A stretch of DNA of 64,000 nucleotides from Paenibacillus contaminans (GTDB taxonomy: Bacteria > Bacillota > Bacilli > Paenibacillales > NBRC-103111). Of this stretch, positions 46,234 through 55,011 are shown one piece after another. The position numbers and the translations under genes are program-made. Below the pieces are notes generated by a model, which saw only the letters and a list, made by a program, of their open reading frames with translations, did not search any database and was not told the DNA's origin. The stretch's first letter is position 1. Each line of letters starts with the position of its first letter. The stretch is taken from the NCBI RefSeq assembly GCF_003285015.1, contig NZ_QMFB01000011.1, positions 186,001 to 250,000 on the forward strand, written 5' to 3'.

Positions 46234-49200
46234 TTAAAAGACTGTCCGGACCGTTAAATAGTCGATGGACCGATTCCCGGAAGCGTCCTCCGCTTCAATC
46301 CGGAATTCGTACTCCTGCCCCGTCGACAAGCCCTCTATTTCATAGCTAAGTATCGTACCGTCTACCGAATCCAGCAGCGCGCCGTTTTGATAAATCGTAT
46401 ACCGGGTCACCGCCGTATTGTCGGCCGCGGCATCCCAAGAAAGCGCCAGCCCGGCTCCGGAATGTTCCGTCGACGCTAAACTGCCGGCCGCCCAGAAAGG
46501 CGCTCTGACATCTTTGTAGCTGTCGTTCAGGATGACCTCGTTCACGGGAACTCCTCTGTAATGAACGGGAGTTGTAACAGCTGTAAACGCATTGCCCTTC
46601 AAAATATGACCGTAATCGCCGAGAGACAAATGAATCCCCTTGTTCAAGTGGTGCAGCCGATTATTTTCGATAATTACGTTCGTGTTGTCCCCGGACTCGC
46701 TCGAAGGGCTGGCATCGCTGCTCAACTGTGCGGACCAGGACAAGATGCCCGATTCGGCAGGCGCTTCGGTATTTTGCAGCGGAACCGCGGAAGGCACCCC
46801 TTCCACCCGATTGTCCCTGATCTCGATTCCATATGCGCTGACGCCGTAATACCGCCCGTTTACGCCGGTTCGCTGGGAGTTGATATAAATCCCGGAATGC
46901 CCGCTTCTTCTGGAAACGCCCGTAATGATATTTCCGGTTACCCGGATGTAATAATCGGGCGTGAACCGGGATTGATTTTTGACCTGGGACGTATAGACGA
47001 AGATGCCTTCGGAATCCTCGCTGATGTTGTCCGCGGCTACCCCGTCAATCGCATTTCCGTAAAACCAAATGCCCTTCGCATTATTCAGGATCGTATTTCG
47101 ATGGAAGGTTACGTTATCGTTGGGCGCGATCAGCGTCATCTTGCTCGTTCCGTCGGGAATAACATCCCATGACCTGTCGATCGCAAGCTTACTTCCCGTG
47201 ATGCCCGTCACTTTCCTCAACTGGCCCATGCCCTTGCCGTCCGTAATGACGACCGCCAAGTAGCTGTACCGCAGCGGGTAAGACGCCTTGAGGGGAGTGG
47301 CCGGAACGATAGTCAGGTCGTTGGCCGTTGCGCCCAGCACCTTGCCCTCGTTCAGATAGGCCTCCGGCATCTCGACGGCCAACGGCTCCCCATCCCCGTT
47401 CGTCGGGGAATCCGGCCCCATGTTTTCCACAATATTGTCCGCCATGTGCACATTGTTTCTGCCGAAAATCCCGTGCGCATCCGCGCCGAATTCCGGATGG
47501 TTCACAAGATGGTTACCCGTCACGAACGAATACTGCGCGAACGTCGTAACCGTACCGGCTGCATATTCAAAATAGTTATTTTTGTATGAGGCATATGAGC
47601 CGATATAACTTGCTTCCGACGAAGCGTGATACCCTTTGAAATGATTCTCCTCGAATACGACTCTCTCTTTGGCGATAAAAATCATGCCCATGCCTCTGCC
47701 CGCCCCGGATGGCTGCACGGTCATCGGATAATCGATATCCACATGGTACACGAACAGCTTCTCTGCGGTTCGCAGAGTCTGATCCGTAACGGCCGGGCCC
47801 CAGTCGCCGCCCAGCCAGATGAACGAGTCCGGCCTGCGGCCGGCGTCGGACAGCCTCAGAGCCAGATGCGCGATGCCTTGTCGGCCCAGCGTTTTGCCGT
47901 CGCCTGAAGAGCGGATGAAATTGGCGGTCCCGGTTCCGGTATGATACAGGAACGTCGTCGCCTCATCCTCCCCAAGCAGCACAATGTCCGCCGGAATATC
48001 GATATGAGTCAAATGATAGGAGCCCGCCGGGAAATAGACCACACCGCCGCCCGACATTTTGGCGGCATATACCGCATCTCGGACGCTCGCCGTATCGTCC
48101 GCGGCATCGTCCGGCCAAGCGCCGTAATCGTTGACATTAAACACGCTGCTCCACGCAAACTCTTTAGCCCAGGCAACGTTCAATCCCAACGGATTCGAGC
48201 TTGGGACGACGATGCTGAGCCGCTGTCCGTTGTCGAGCCGCGCCCAGGTGACGCCTCCGTCGTTGCTGACGTCGACAAAGTAGGTTCCCGTCGGGACCGT
48301 GCCTACGGTAAACTCGATCGAATACGGCGTAAGCCGCTTGATCGTCTGATAATAGGACGTCTCATTCTCGTCCTGCAGTCTAATCATCGTTTCGCCCGCC
48401 GATCCGAATTCCGCGGCGGAGAAGTTTCGGCCCGACAGCTCCAGATTCAGACCGCTGTACGCTTCATATTCCGACAGGAACAACGGTCTAGGCACGTTAA
48501 TTCTCGCGGGGCTGCTCCATCCGAATTCATTTTTGACCCAGATGTCATAAACGCCGCCCGTTACGGTATCAGGAAACCGGGGGGTAACGAAAAATCCGTT
48601 TCCGGCATCGGTTTGCTCCAAAACCAACTCTGTCGCATCCAGAGGAGGCGTTGCTGGGGCGGCTCCCGTCGCCTTGCTGATCTTCGCCTGCACGTCGTTC
48701 ATATCGCTGCCGTTCATACCGTACCCGTTGACGGAAAAGAGCGTATCCGGTTTGACCGCGTCGGAAACCCTCAGAATGACCGGCGGCCGCTCCCATGCTT
48801 CGTTATACACCGTCAGCGTCACGGTTGCCTCGGCTTTATCGATTTGGTTCCCATCATCGTAAGGGACGGAAGCCACAATCCGATAATTCCCCGAGTACTC
48901 GGGCGTGTACGAGATTACCGCCAATCCGCCGGAGTCCGTGACCGCCGAACCGATAGCCGCATCGATGTAAGTCCCGACATACGGGCCTTGCAGCTCAAAA
49001 CGGACGGTTTTGCCCGGCAGCGGATTGCCCGAAGCGTCCTCAAGTCCCGCTTCAATAGCCGCGTTCAAGCCTGGCTTCGGCAGCGAGTAAGCGGGCGAAG
49101 CAAACTGCAAGTCTATAGAGGTGTATGCGGGCAACGTGATCGATTCCGGCTCGTTCGGATCGGACGGCTTATGGCCGTCAATCGCCCTTAACCGGTATTC

Positions 49201-50712
49201 ATACGTGCTTCCGGCGTCCAGATCCGAATCCCGGTAAGTCGATACCGTGCCGGCGACAGCGGCAATCGGGACAAACTCCGATTCGGTCGACTTTTTTCGC
49301 TCGATCGATATTCCCTGATCCGTGTCCGCATTGACCCAACTAACGTCAACCTGTCTGGGACTTGCATACGAAAGCTGCAAAGCGGACAACGTATTCGACG
49401 GAATCTCATCGAAGAAGAATCCCTCTATGTGCGTTGCGTAACCGGCCAGCACGGTCGCCTTGAGCTTAAAGCTTCCTTTCACTTTGTACATCAAGTACAC
49501 GCCGTCATTGGTCGCATCGACAATTCGGGTCGACAACAAATTCCCGCTCAAATCGAACAACTCAAACTTCTCGGTCACGGATTCCGTACTTTCAAAATCC
49601 GTTGTATAGATCGAGAATAGATGCTCGTCCGTATCCGTGAGATAAAAGGTTTCTTCAAATGTGCTTCCGCTGTACGCGACCAGTTTCTTGCGCTTCGCCG
49701 GATCCGGATCGGCGGGATTCAGCAGCGCTCGCGTGTCGGAAGAAGGATTCTGGATCACGGAATAATTGGACCCGTACTTCGAATAATCGGAAACGTAAAC
49801 TGGCAGATCCGCTACATCCGCCGCAAGCGGATTATCCCGGCCGGATGACCGCGTCGTGGAATAGAACGGCAGCACGTAACCGTCTCCCCCATACACCCCG
49901 ATCCAGTTTCCTTGAACGGTCCTTTCCTCGCCCACATAGGAGACCGCGGTCAGCGGCGGCGGCTCGGACGTCAGAACGGCGTCCACCTTGATATTATCGA
50001 AATCGATTATGCTGGGATTCGCCGCAGTCGTTGAGTACGTGGCTATCCGCAGATCAAACGTCGTGAAGCTGCCGGCTACGAATTTGTCCGTTTTTCCGTT
50101 GCCGTCGTCATTGGCGCTGTCCGCCGCAGGAAATAGTTTAATGGGGACGGTAGCCGTGTAGGTTGCAAATAAATCGTCGCCGACAGGAGCGCCCGCGCGA
50201 TTATCCGCGTAGGCGGCAACCAGCACATAGCTGGAACCGGCTGCGCCCGTCACCGCGTTCGTTCCGAACAACCTAAGCCATAGATAAGGAGATCTCGTAT
50301 CATTGCGGCTCACAATATCGTAATCCAAGCTTAGTTTGATGTCGTAGGTTCCCGGTGCCAATGTATTGAGCGCATTTTTGGCGGCGGCGGCAACGGCAGC
50401 CGCCGGCGACACATTCACGCCCGCGACCGACTGCCCGGTTCCCGCAGATACGGCGGCAAACGTGCCGGCGGCGCTGGAGCCCGTACCGTTCGTTTTCCCG
50501 TCCGTCGTAAAATCCCCGCTGCCGATCGTCAGCAAGGAAGGTTCGGCATTGCTCAGAACGGCGGCCGGACCGTGCGCGCCTTCAAAGTCCAAGGCAAGCA
50601 CGCTTGTCGTTGGCCCGTCCGCTCGGACAAGCTGCGGCGAAGGCCAACCTCCGAAGCAGCTAACGATCATGAAAAACAGCAACCAGCACGCGATTCGCTT
50701 CTTGGCGAACAT
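46234..50712 (-). CDS. Secreted pectate-lyase-superfamily (parallel beta-helix) multidomain protein
   Basis: A 1492-residue exported protein. ATG 50712 follows GAGGGG by eight bases and gives a signal peptide (LLFFMIVSCFGG...LVRADG); an upstream in-frame ATG at 50748 would spoil it. Order: an N-terminal beta-rich module, FN3 (about 440-545), an invasin/Big-like module (545-650), IPT-like modules (655-850), then a right-handed beta-helix from about 855 (VNDYGAWPDDAADDTASVRDAV, GGVVYFPAGSYHL) to 1400 with repeated short strands (NNVHMADNIVENMG), and a final FN3. This helix type occurs in pectate lyases, GH28-like and phage-tail enzymes. It acts outside the cell, probably cutting the polymer whose fragments the adjacent importer takes up. 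Confidence 0.8.
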   Translation of the reverse strand: MFAKKRIACWLLFFMIVSCFGGWPSPQLVRADGPTTSVLALDFEGAHGPAAVLSNAEPSLLTIGSGDFTTDGKTNGTGSSAAGTFAAVSAGTGQSVAGVNVSPAAAVAAAAKNALNTLAPGTYDIKLSLDYDIVSRNDTRSPYLWLRLFGTNAVTGAAGSSYVLVAAYADNRAGAPVGDDLFATYTATVPIKLFPAADSANDDGNGKTDKFVAGSFTTFDLRIATYSTTAANPSIIDFDNIKVDAVLTSEPPPLTAVSYVGEERTVQGNWIGVYGGDGYVLPFYSTTRSSGRDNPLAADVADLPVYVSDYSKYGSNYSVIQNPSSDTRALLNPADPDPAKRKKLVAYSGSTFEETFYLTDTDEHLFSIYTTDFESTESVTEKFELFDLSGNLLSTRIVDATNDGVYLMYKVKGSFKLKATVLAGYATHIEGFFFDEIPSNTLSALQLSYASPRQVDVSWVNADTDQGISIERKKSTESEFVPIAAVAGTVSTYRDSDLDAGSTYEYRLRAIDGHKPSDPNEPESITLPAYTSIDLQFASPAYSLPKPGLNAAIEAGLEDASGNPLPGKTVRFELQGPYVGTYIDAAIGSAVTDSGGLAVISYTPEYSGNYRIVASVPYDDGNQIDKAEATVTLTVYNEAWERPPVILRVSDAVKPDTLFSVNGYGMNGSDMNDVQAKISKATGAAPATPPLDATELVLEQTDAGNGFFVTPRFPDTVTGGVYDIWVKNEFGWSSPARINVPRPLFLSEYEAYSGLNLELSGRNFSAAEFGSAGETMIRLQDENETSYYQTIKRLTPYSIEFTVGTVPTGTYFVDVSNDGGVTWARLDNGQRLSIVVPSSNPLGLNVAWAKEFAWSSVFNVNDYGAWPDDAADDTASVRDAVYAAKMSGGGVVYFPAGSYHLTHIDIPADIVLLGEDEATTFLYHTGTGTANFIRSSGDGKTLGRQGIAHLALRLSDAGRRPDSFIWLGGDWGPAVTDQTLRTAEKLFVYHVDIDYPMTVQPSGAGRGMGMIFIAKERVVFEENHFKGYHASSEASYIGSYASYKNNYFEYAAGTVTTFAQYSFVTGNHLVNHPEFGADAHGIFGRNNVHMADNIVENMGPDSPTNGDGEPLAVEMPEAYLNEGKVLGATANDLTIVPATPLKASYPLRYSYLAVVITDGKGMGQLRKVTGITGSKLAIDRSWDVIPDGTSKMTLIAPNDNVTFHRNTILNNAKGIWFYGNAIDGVAADNISEDSEGIFVYTSQVKNQSRFTPDYYIRVTGNIITGVSRRSGHSGIYINSQRTGVNGRYYGVSAYGIEIRDNRVEGVPSAVPLQNTEAPAESGILSWSAQLSSDASPSSESGDNTNVIIENNRLHHLNKGIHLSLGDYGHILKGNAFTAVTTPVHYRGVPVNEVILNDSYKDVRAPFWAAGSLASTEHSGAGLALSWDAAADNTAVTRYTIYQNGALLDSVDGTILSYEIEGLSTGQEYEFRIEAEDASGNRSIDYLTVRTVF

Positions 50713-50755
50713 ATCCGCACCCCTCAAATTGATTTTGCATTCCTGCAATCACAAC

Positions 50756-52339
50756 CTAACGCTTCATGCTGCTGTAAGTCTCGTTCGCTTCCTTCTCCAG
50801 CTGCGAGCCGCCTCGCTCATTCCATTGCTTCACAAAATCGTCAAACGAAGATAAAGGCTGCTCTCCGATAATGATTCGGGCATACGTTTCGGTCTTGAGC
50901 TTGACCAGATCTCCCCAATACTTGCCGGATGACGGCAGGATATCGGACTTGCCGAACAGATCCCACACCGGCTTGTTATACAGCTTGTAGTTGTCGAGCG
51001 CGAACTGATTGTAATACTTGCCGACTATGTCCAAGTTCGCTTGCGCGCCCCAAAACGTCGTCCCGGTCGAAATGTCCACAATGCCTTCCGCCTGAAGCTT
51101 CGCGTTGTCGACGTACGGCTCCACATGCTTTAAGCCGCCGGCGACTTCTTTGGCCGGATCTTTGTAGTCCCAATGCTTGCCCTTCTCTCCCCATGCAAGC
51201 GGAAGCCAGGCTTGTTCGTCGTTTTGCAGGGCGTCGAGGATTTGCAGCGCTTTTTGCATTTTCTCCGGGTCCTTCTCCAGCTGCTTGCCGAATGCCCAAA
51301 TATTGCCCGCCGTTCCCCAAGCCCAGCCGCCGGATTGGCCTCGCGGACCTTCGGGAAGCGGAGCATAGCTAATCGCAGCGCTTGGATCGTTCTTGCGAAC
51401 GACATTGATCAACGAATTAGGGTTGCTTTCATCAAGCGAAGCAGCGTCCGCAAAATCGATAAGCGCGATTTTCCCGGTGCTGAACTTGGCCACGATATCT
51501 TTCCCGGTCAAGAAATCCGGATCGATGTATCCCGCCTTATACCATTCCGCCAGCTTGCCCAGCGCTTCCTTCGCTTCGGGCTGCACCGCGCCGTTCACGA
51601 CTTTGCCGTCCTTCACCAGCCATTGGGTGGGCATGACGCCGTAAGCCCCGAACGTGGAATGGAAGGCGTTGTAATACGATTGTCCGTTGCTGGACATGCC
51701 GTACACCCCGATTTTTTTGAGCGCGGCGAAAGCTTGCGTTATTTCGTCGATCGTTTTGGGCACCTGGTCGATCCCGGCCTTCTTCAGCAGATCGGTTCGC
51801 CATACTTGCTTCGTATTGAACTGTCCGGTGAAATAAAAGGTGGGCACACCGAAGTTTTTGCCGCTAATGTTCGTGTAGTACCACCCTTGAGGGGCCTGCT
51901 TATCCAGATTCGCCTTCGTCCGCGGAGCATACTTCGCGATCATGTCCAGCGGAATCTCGGCCAGCAGTCCCTGTGAAGCGTATTTGTTCAAATTGCCGGG
52001 GTCCAGGACGAACATGACATCCGGAACGTCGCCGGCGGCCAGCTGAACCTGCTGCTTCTGCGCAAAATCTCCCGAAGCGATCGGGTAAACCGGCTTCAGC
52101 TTGATGTTGAATTTGCTCTCCATCCATTTGTGTCCGTATGAATTCTCCTGAATCATGCCCGGGACATTCATCCAGTTAAACTCCAATACGGGCTCGGCCG
52201 TTTGCGCCGGCGCTCCCGTCCCCGTTCCCGCCGTAGCGGCCGGGCTTTTTGTCGAACCGGCGGAACACCCTGCCAGCGCAACCATCGCGGTTAGCGTCAA
52301 ACCTACGATTCCTCTTCCAATCCCCAATCTTTTTTTCAT
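50756..52339 (-). CDS. Extracellular solute-binding lipoprotein, third cassette
   Basis: A 527-residue protein with lipobox LAGC (Cys25) and a Ser/Thr/Ala/Gly tether to about residue 50. ATG 52339 is preceded by AAGGGAGG. The mature part has the large LplA-type binding fold with an aromatic-rich body (e.g. GGWAWGTAGNIWAFG). It follows the two permease genes but is separated from them by 232 bases that hold a 161-bp inverted-repeat element. The beta-helix protein gene is 43 bases downstream, so receptor and enzyme are co-expressed. Confidence 0.9.
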   Translation of the reverse strand: MKKRLGIGRGIVGLTLTAMVALAGCSAGSTKSPAATAGTGTGAPAQTAEPVLEFNWMNVPGMIQENSYGHKWMESKFNIKLKPVYPIASGDFAQKQQVQLAAGDVPDVMFVLDPGNLNKYASQGLLAEIPLDMIAKYAPRTKANLDKQAPQGWYYTNISGKNFGVPTFYFTGQFNTKQVWRTDLLKKAGIDQVPKTIDEITQAFAALKKIGVYGMSSNGQSYYNAFHSTFGAYGVMPTQWLVKDGKVVNGAVQPEAKEALGKLAEWYKAGYIDPDFLTGKDIVAKFSTGKIALIDFADAASLDESNPNSLINVVRKNDPSAAISYAPLPEGPRGQSGGWAWGTAGNIWAFGKQLEKDPEKMQKALQILDALQNDEQAWLPLAWGEKGKHWDYKDPAKEVAGGLKHVEPYVDNAKLQAEGIVDISTGTTFWGAQANLDIVGKYYNQFALDNYKLYNKPVWDLFGKSDILPSSGKYWGDLVKLKTETYARIIIGEQPLSSFDDFVKQWNERGGSQLEKEANETYSSMKR

Positions 52340-52373
52340 CGATTTTCGATCCTCCCTTTACGTTTTCGATCCA

Positions 52374-52534
52374 GGGCGTGTCTGAGAGCTCCGAGGGGAG
52401 CAGATTTTACCGAATTTTCGTTCCATGCAAGGCGCGTTTGTGAAGGCGTACCGGGGGTACGTCAAGCAAACGGAACGAAGCAGGGGGCGAAAAGGCGGTG
52501 AAAGATGCCCCTGAGCGGGTTTTCAGACACGCCC
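52374..52534. repeat. Long copy (161 bp) of GGGCGTGTCTGA inverted-repeat element
   Basis: Ends are GGGCGTGTCTGA and its inverse TTTTCAGACACGCCC. An inner stem pairs GCGTACC with GGTACGTC and CGTTTG with CAAACG. The right part (GGCGAAAAGGCGGTGAAAGA) is almost identical to the copy at 9452-9535. It lies between permease and binding-protein genes of one operon, so it would be transcribed as a large hairpin. Confidence 0.8.
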
Positions 52535-52571
52535 TAACTATATACGAAGTCCATAGGACCGCATATCCAAG

Positions 52572-53450
52572 TCAGCCTTTCACCGAGCCCATCAATATGC
52601 CTTTGACAAAAAAACGCTGAATATATGGATAAACCAGCAAGATGGGCAGCGATACAATCATAATGATGGCGCTTTTTAAATTCTCGGGTGTGATATCCTG
52701 TGAATCGATCAGAGCATATTCCTGACCCAAATTCGTATTGGGATCAATGACGCTATGCCGCAAAAACAGCTGCAGCACTTGCTTGTCGGGGGCGTTAATG
52801 TAAATCATGGCGTCGAACCAGGCGTTCCAATGGCCGACTGCCGCCCACAATCCTACAACGGCCAATACTGGAGCGGAAAGCGGGACGATAATTTTGACGA
52901 ATGCGTACAGGTCGCCGGCTCCGTCTATTTTGGCCGACTCCGTTATTTCACTCGGTATCGCTTCGAAAAAATTCCGCATGACGATCACGTTAAAAGCCGT
53001 TACGGCTCCCGGCAATACGAGCGACCATATGCTGTTCAACAGCCCGAGCTGTTTGACGAGGAGATAGGTCGGAATCAATCCGCCGTTGAACAACATGCTG
53101 AACACAAACAGCTTCATAATCAGGGAACGGCCGGGGAACGATTTTCTAGCGAGCGGATAGGCGGTTAACGAAGTGAACAGCAGCACGCAGGACACTCCAA
53201 GAACCGTTCTCACGATGGTATTGGCGTAAGCGGTATACAATTGCGGATTGACCAATACTTTGGCATAGGCGGTGAATGTCGGATTCCACGGCACGATATG
53301 AAGGCCGAGAGAATGGATATCGGCGGGCGAACTGAGCGAGATGGTGAGCACATATAAAAAGGGATACAGCGTCGCCAAGCCAAGCAGGAGCAAACCCGCC
53401 ATGTTCAGCCATTCAAACCATCTCTCGCTTAACGAAAGCTTATAGTTCAT
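52572..53450 (-). CDS. Sugar ABC transporter permease, LplC type, third cassette
   Basis: A 292-residue membrane protein from ATG 53450, which follows AGGTGA; a GTG at 53459 directly abuts the upstream stop but has no ribosome site. Features: N-terminal helix (MAGLLLLGLATLYPFLYVLTISL), EAA-type loop (EITESAKIDGAGDLYAFVKI) and the end YIQRFFVKGILMGSVKG. It pairs with the LplB-type protein encoded immediately upstream. Confidence 0.9.
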   Translation of the reverse strand: MNYKLSLSERWFEWLNMAGLLLLGLATLYPFLYVLTISLSSPADIHSLGLHIVPWNPTFTAYAKVLVNPQLYTAYANTIVRTVLGVSCVLLFTSLTAYPLARKSFPGRSLIMKLFVFSMLFNGGLIPTYLLVKQLGLLNSIWSLVLPGAVTAFNVIVMRNFFEAIPSEITESAKIDGAGDLYAFVKIIVPLSAPVLAVVGLWAAVGHWNAWFDAMIYINAPDKQVLQLFLRHSVIDPNTNLGQEYALIDSQDITPENLKSAIIMIVSLPILLVYPYIQRFFVKGILMGSVKG

Positions 53451-53459
53451 CTCATTCAC

Positions 53460-54362
53460 CTACCATAATCCTTGATCTTTGTCATATTTTTTGATGAGCC
53501 GATTGGAGCCGACGACCATTGCCAATCCGACCAGGGAAGAAAAGATGCCCGCCGCCGCGCCCAGCTCATAATCCATCGTCAACATTCTGCGCAGGACGTA
53601 CGTATCCAATATATCCGCCACATTCGAATTGATCGACGTAGTCAAATTATAGATTTGATCGAATCCCACCGATAGGAAATGCCCGATATACAGCAAAAAC
53701 ATCGTAATGATCGTCGGCATGAGAGAAGGCAGTGTAATATGCCAAATGCGTTTGAAGCGGTTCGCCCCATCCGCAATGGCGGCCTCATACAACGTCGGAT
53801 CGATGGACGACAACGCCGCGAAGTAGACGATCGACCCCCATCCCGCGCCTTGCCATATAGCGGATGCCACGATGAGACCGTAAAAATAGTCCGAGCTCAT
53901 CCACCAGCCGATTCGGGGAATGCCGAACCATGCCAGCAATTGGTTGACGCCGCCCTCGAGACTGAGCAATGAGAATAGGATGCCGGCAAGAATGACCCAT
54001 GAGAAAAAATAAGGCAAGTAGGACACGGTCTGAACCCATCGGCGAAAAGCGCGATGCCGGACTTCGTTTAATAAGACGGCCAGCAGGATCGGGGCGGGAA
54101 ATACCAAGACGACCTTCAATAAGGCGATATAAATCGTATTTCGCAGCACTCGGGCAAAATCGTCCCCTGCAAACAAACGGCGAAAGTGATCGAGACCGGC
54201 CCACGGACTATTCCAAATGCCGTCCAAAATTTTAAAATCCTTGAAGGCGATGAGAAGCCCGTACATCGGTACGTATTGAAATAAAAAGAAAAGAAGGAAC
54301 CCCGGCAGAAACATCAGCAACAGAACTTTGTGCTTAATCATTTGTGAAACATAAACTTTCAA
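53460..54362 (-). CDS. Sugar ABC transporter permease, LplB type, third cassette
   Basis: A 300-residue membrane protein starting at TTG 54362 with GGGGAGAAG upstream. The first helix is VLLLMFLPGFLLFFLFQYVP and the EAA loop EAAIADGANRFKRIWHITLP. The stop (53460-53462) directly precedes the next permease, so expression is tightly coupled. It is the first gene of the third importer operon; the region upstream holds a long palindrome. No ATPase gene is present. Confidence 0.9.
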   Translation of the reverse strand: MKVYVSQMIKHKVLLLMFLPGFLLFFLFQYVPMYGLLIAFKDFKILDGIWNSPWAGLDHFRRLFAGDDFARVLRNTIYIALLKVVLVFPAPILLAVLLNEVRHRAFRRWVQTVSYLPYFFSWVILAGILFSLLSLEGGVNQLLAWFGIPRIGWWMSSDYFYGLIVASAIWQGAGWGSIVYFAALSSIDPTLYEAAIADGANRFKRIWHITLPSLMPTIITMFLLYIGHFLSVGFDQIYNLTTSINSNVADILDTYVLRRMLTMDYELGAAAGIFSSLVGLAMVVGSNRLIKKYDKDQGLW

Positions 54363-54586
54363 CGATCTTCTCCCCTCGCGATGTGATTGGCCGAGCTGTC
54401 GAATGGACTGGAACCGGTAGCCGTTCGGATGAACGGCTTCACTCCCGTCGGTATGGCCCCTTATTGCTTGCTCTTATCCTATTTCGACACGCATTCCATA
54501 TCAATATTCATTAATTACGTCGCATGAAGTCATGAGAAAACCGCCTTGCGGTGGCTTTGGTGTTCGATAAACGTTTGTTCGTTGGC

Positions 54587-54715
54587 GAGGCAATGGGTAT
54601 AGGCTTTCAGCCGCTCTTGAAATCGTGTTTCTTTGAACTTATTACGAGGGAGAAACACGATTTCAAAGGCGGCCCATAGCGAAGCTCCTTTGCCGGCCCC
54701 CATACCCATTACCTC
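54587..54715. repeat. ~129-bp palindrome with a perfect 15-bp inner stem
   Basis: GAGGCAATGGGTAT (54587-54600) is inverse to 54702-54715 with one mismatch. Inside, TTGAAATCGTGTTTC (54617-54631) pairs perfectly with 54652-54666, extended by GCCGC/GCGGC. A small ACCGC-CTT-GCGGT hairpin lies just to the left (about 54540). It sits upstream of the third permease operon. Confidence 0.7.
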
Positions 54716-54780
54716 TTGTTCGCCTTCGGTGCTTTCTGTTACGTCTTTGACATTTACCGATCCTCCAACCGGTATTCCTA

Positions 54781-54920
54781 CCTGCTCGCCCCTCTTCGTC
54801 GCTTGCATGCGTCCGATTTTGCCCACTTGGAATCGAGTACGGCTTCCTTTCCTCGCCTGTAGTCCGAAAACGCCTACTTGCAGCGGGAATTTTGCATGGC
54901 ACACCGGTGAATCCGTTCTC
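54781..54920. repeat. AATCGAGT-type repeat, copy A
   Basis: About 140 bp sharing roughly 80% identity by eye with 57656-57791, including TCCGATTTTGCCCA, TTGGAATCGAGT and CACACCGGTGAATCCGTTCTC. It lies in the gap 54363-55011, which contains no gene. Confidence 0.75.
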
Positions 54921-54970
54921 ACGTTTACCGAGATTTAGAGCCGTTTCCGCGATATCCTTTCCGACAAATC

Positions 54971-55004
54971 AAAAAAAACCGTCAGTACCGGGTACCGACG
55001 GTTT
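54971..55004 (-). terminator. Terminator of the third AraC gene
   Basis: AAACCGTC (54976-54983) pairs with GACGGTTT (54997-55004), with inner GTACC/GGTAC, and the minus strand continues into eight T residues (complement of 54971-54978). Confidence 0.92.
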
Positions 55005-55011
55005 CTTGCGT

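Noticed and set aside
54530..54922. 130-codon minus-strand frame upstream of the third permease operon
   Set aside because: It lies across the palindrome and repeat copy A, has no ribosome site and no similarity; the matching frame at copy B is unrelated outside the repeat.
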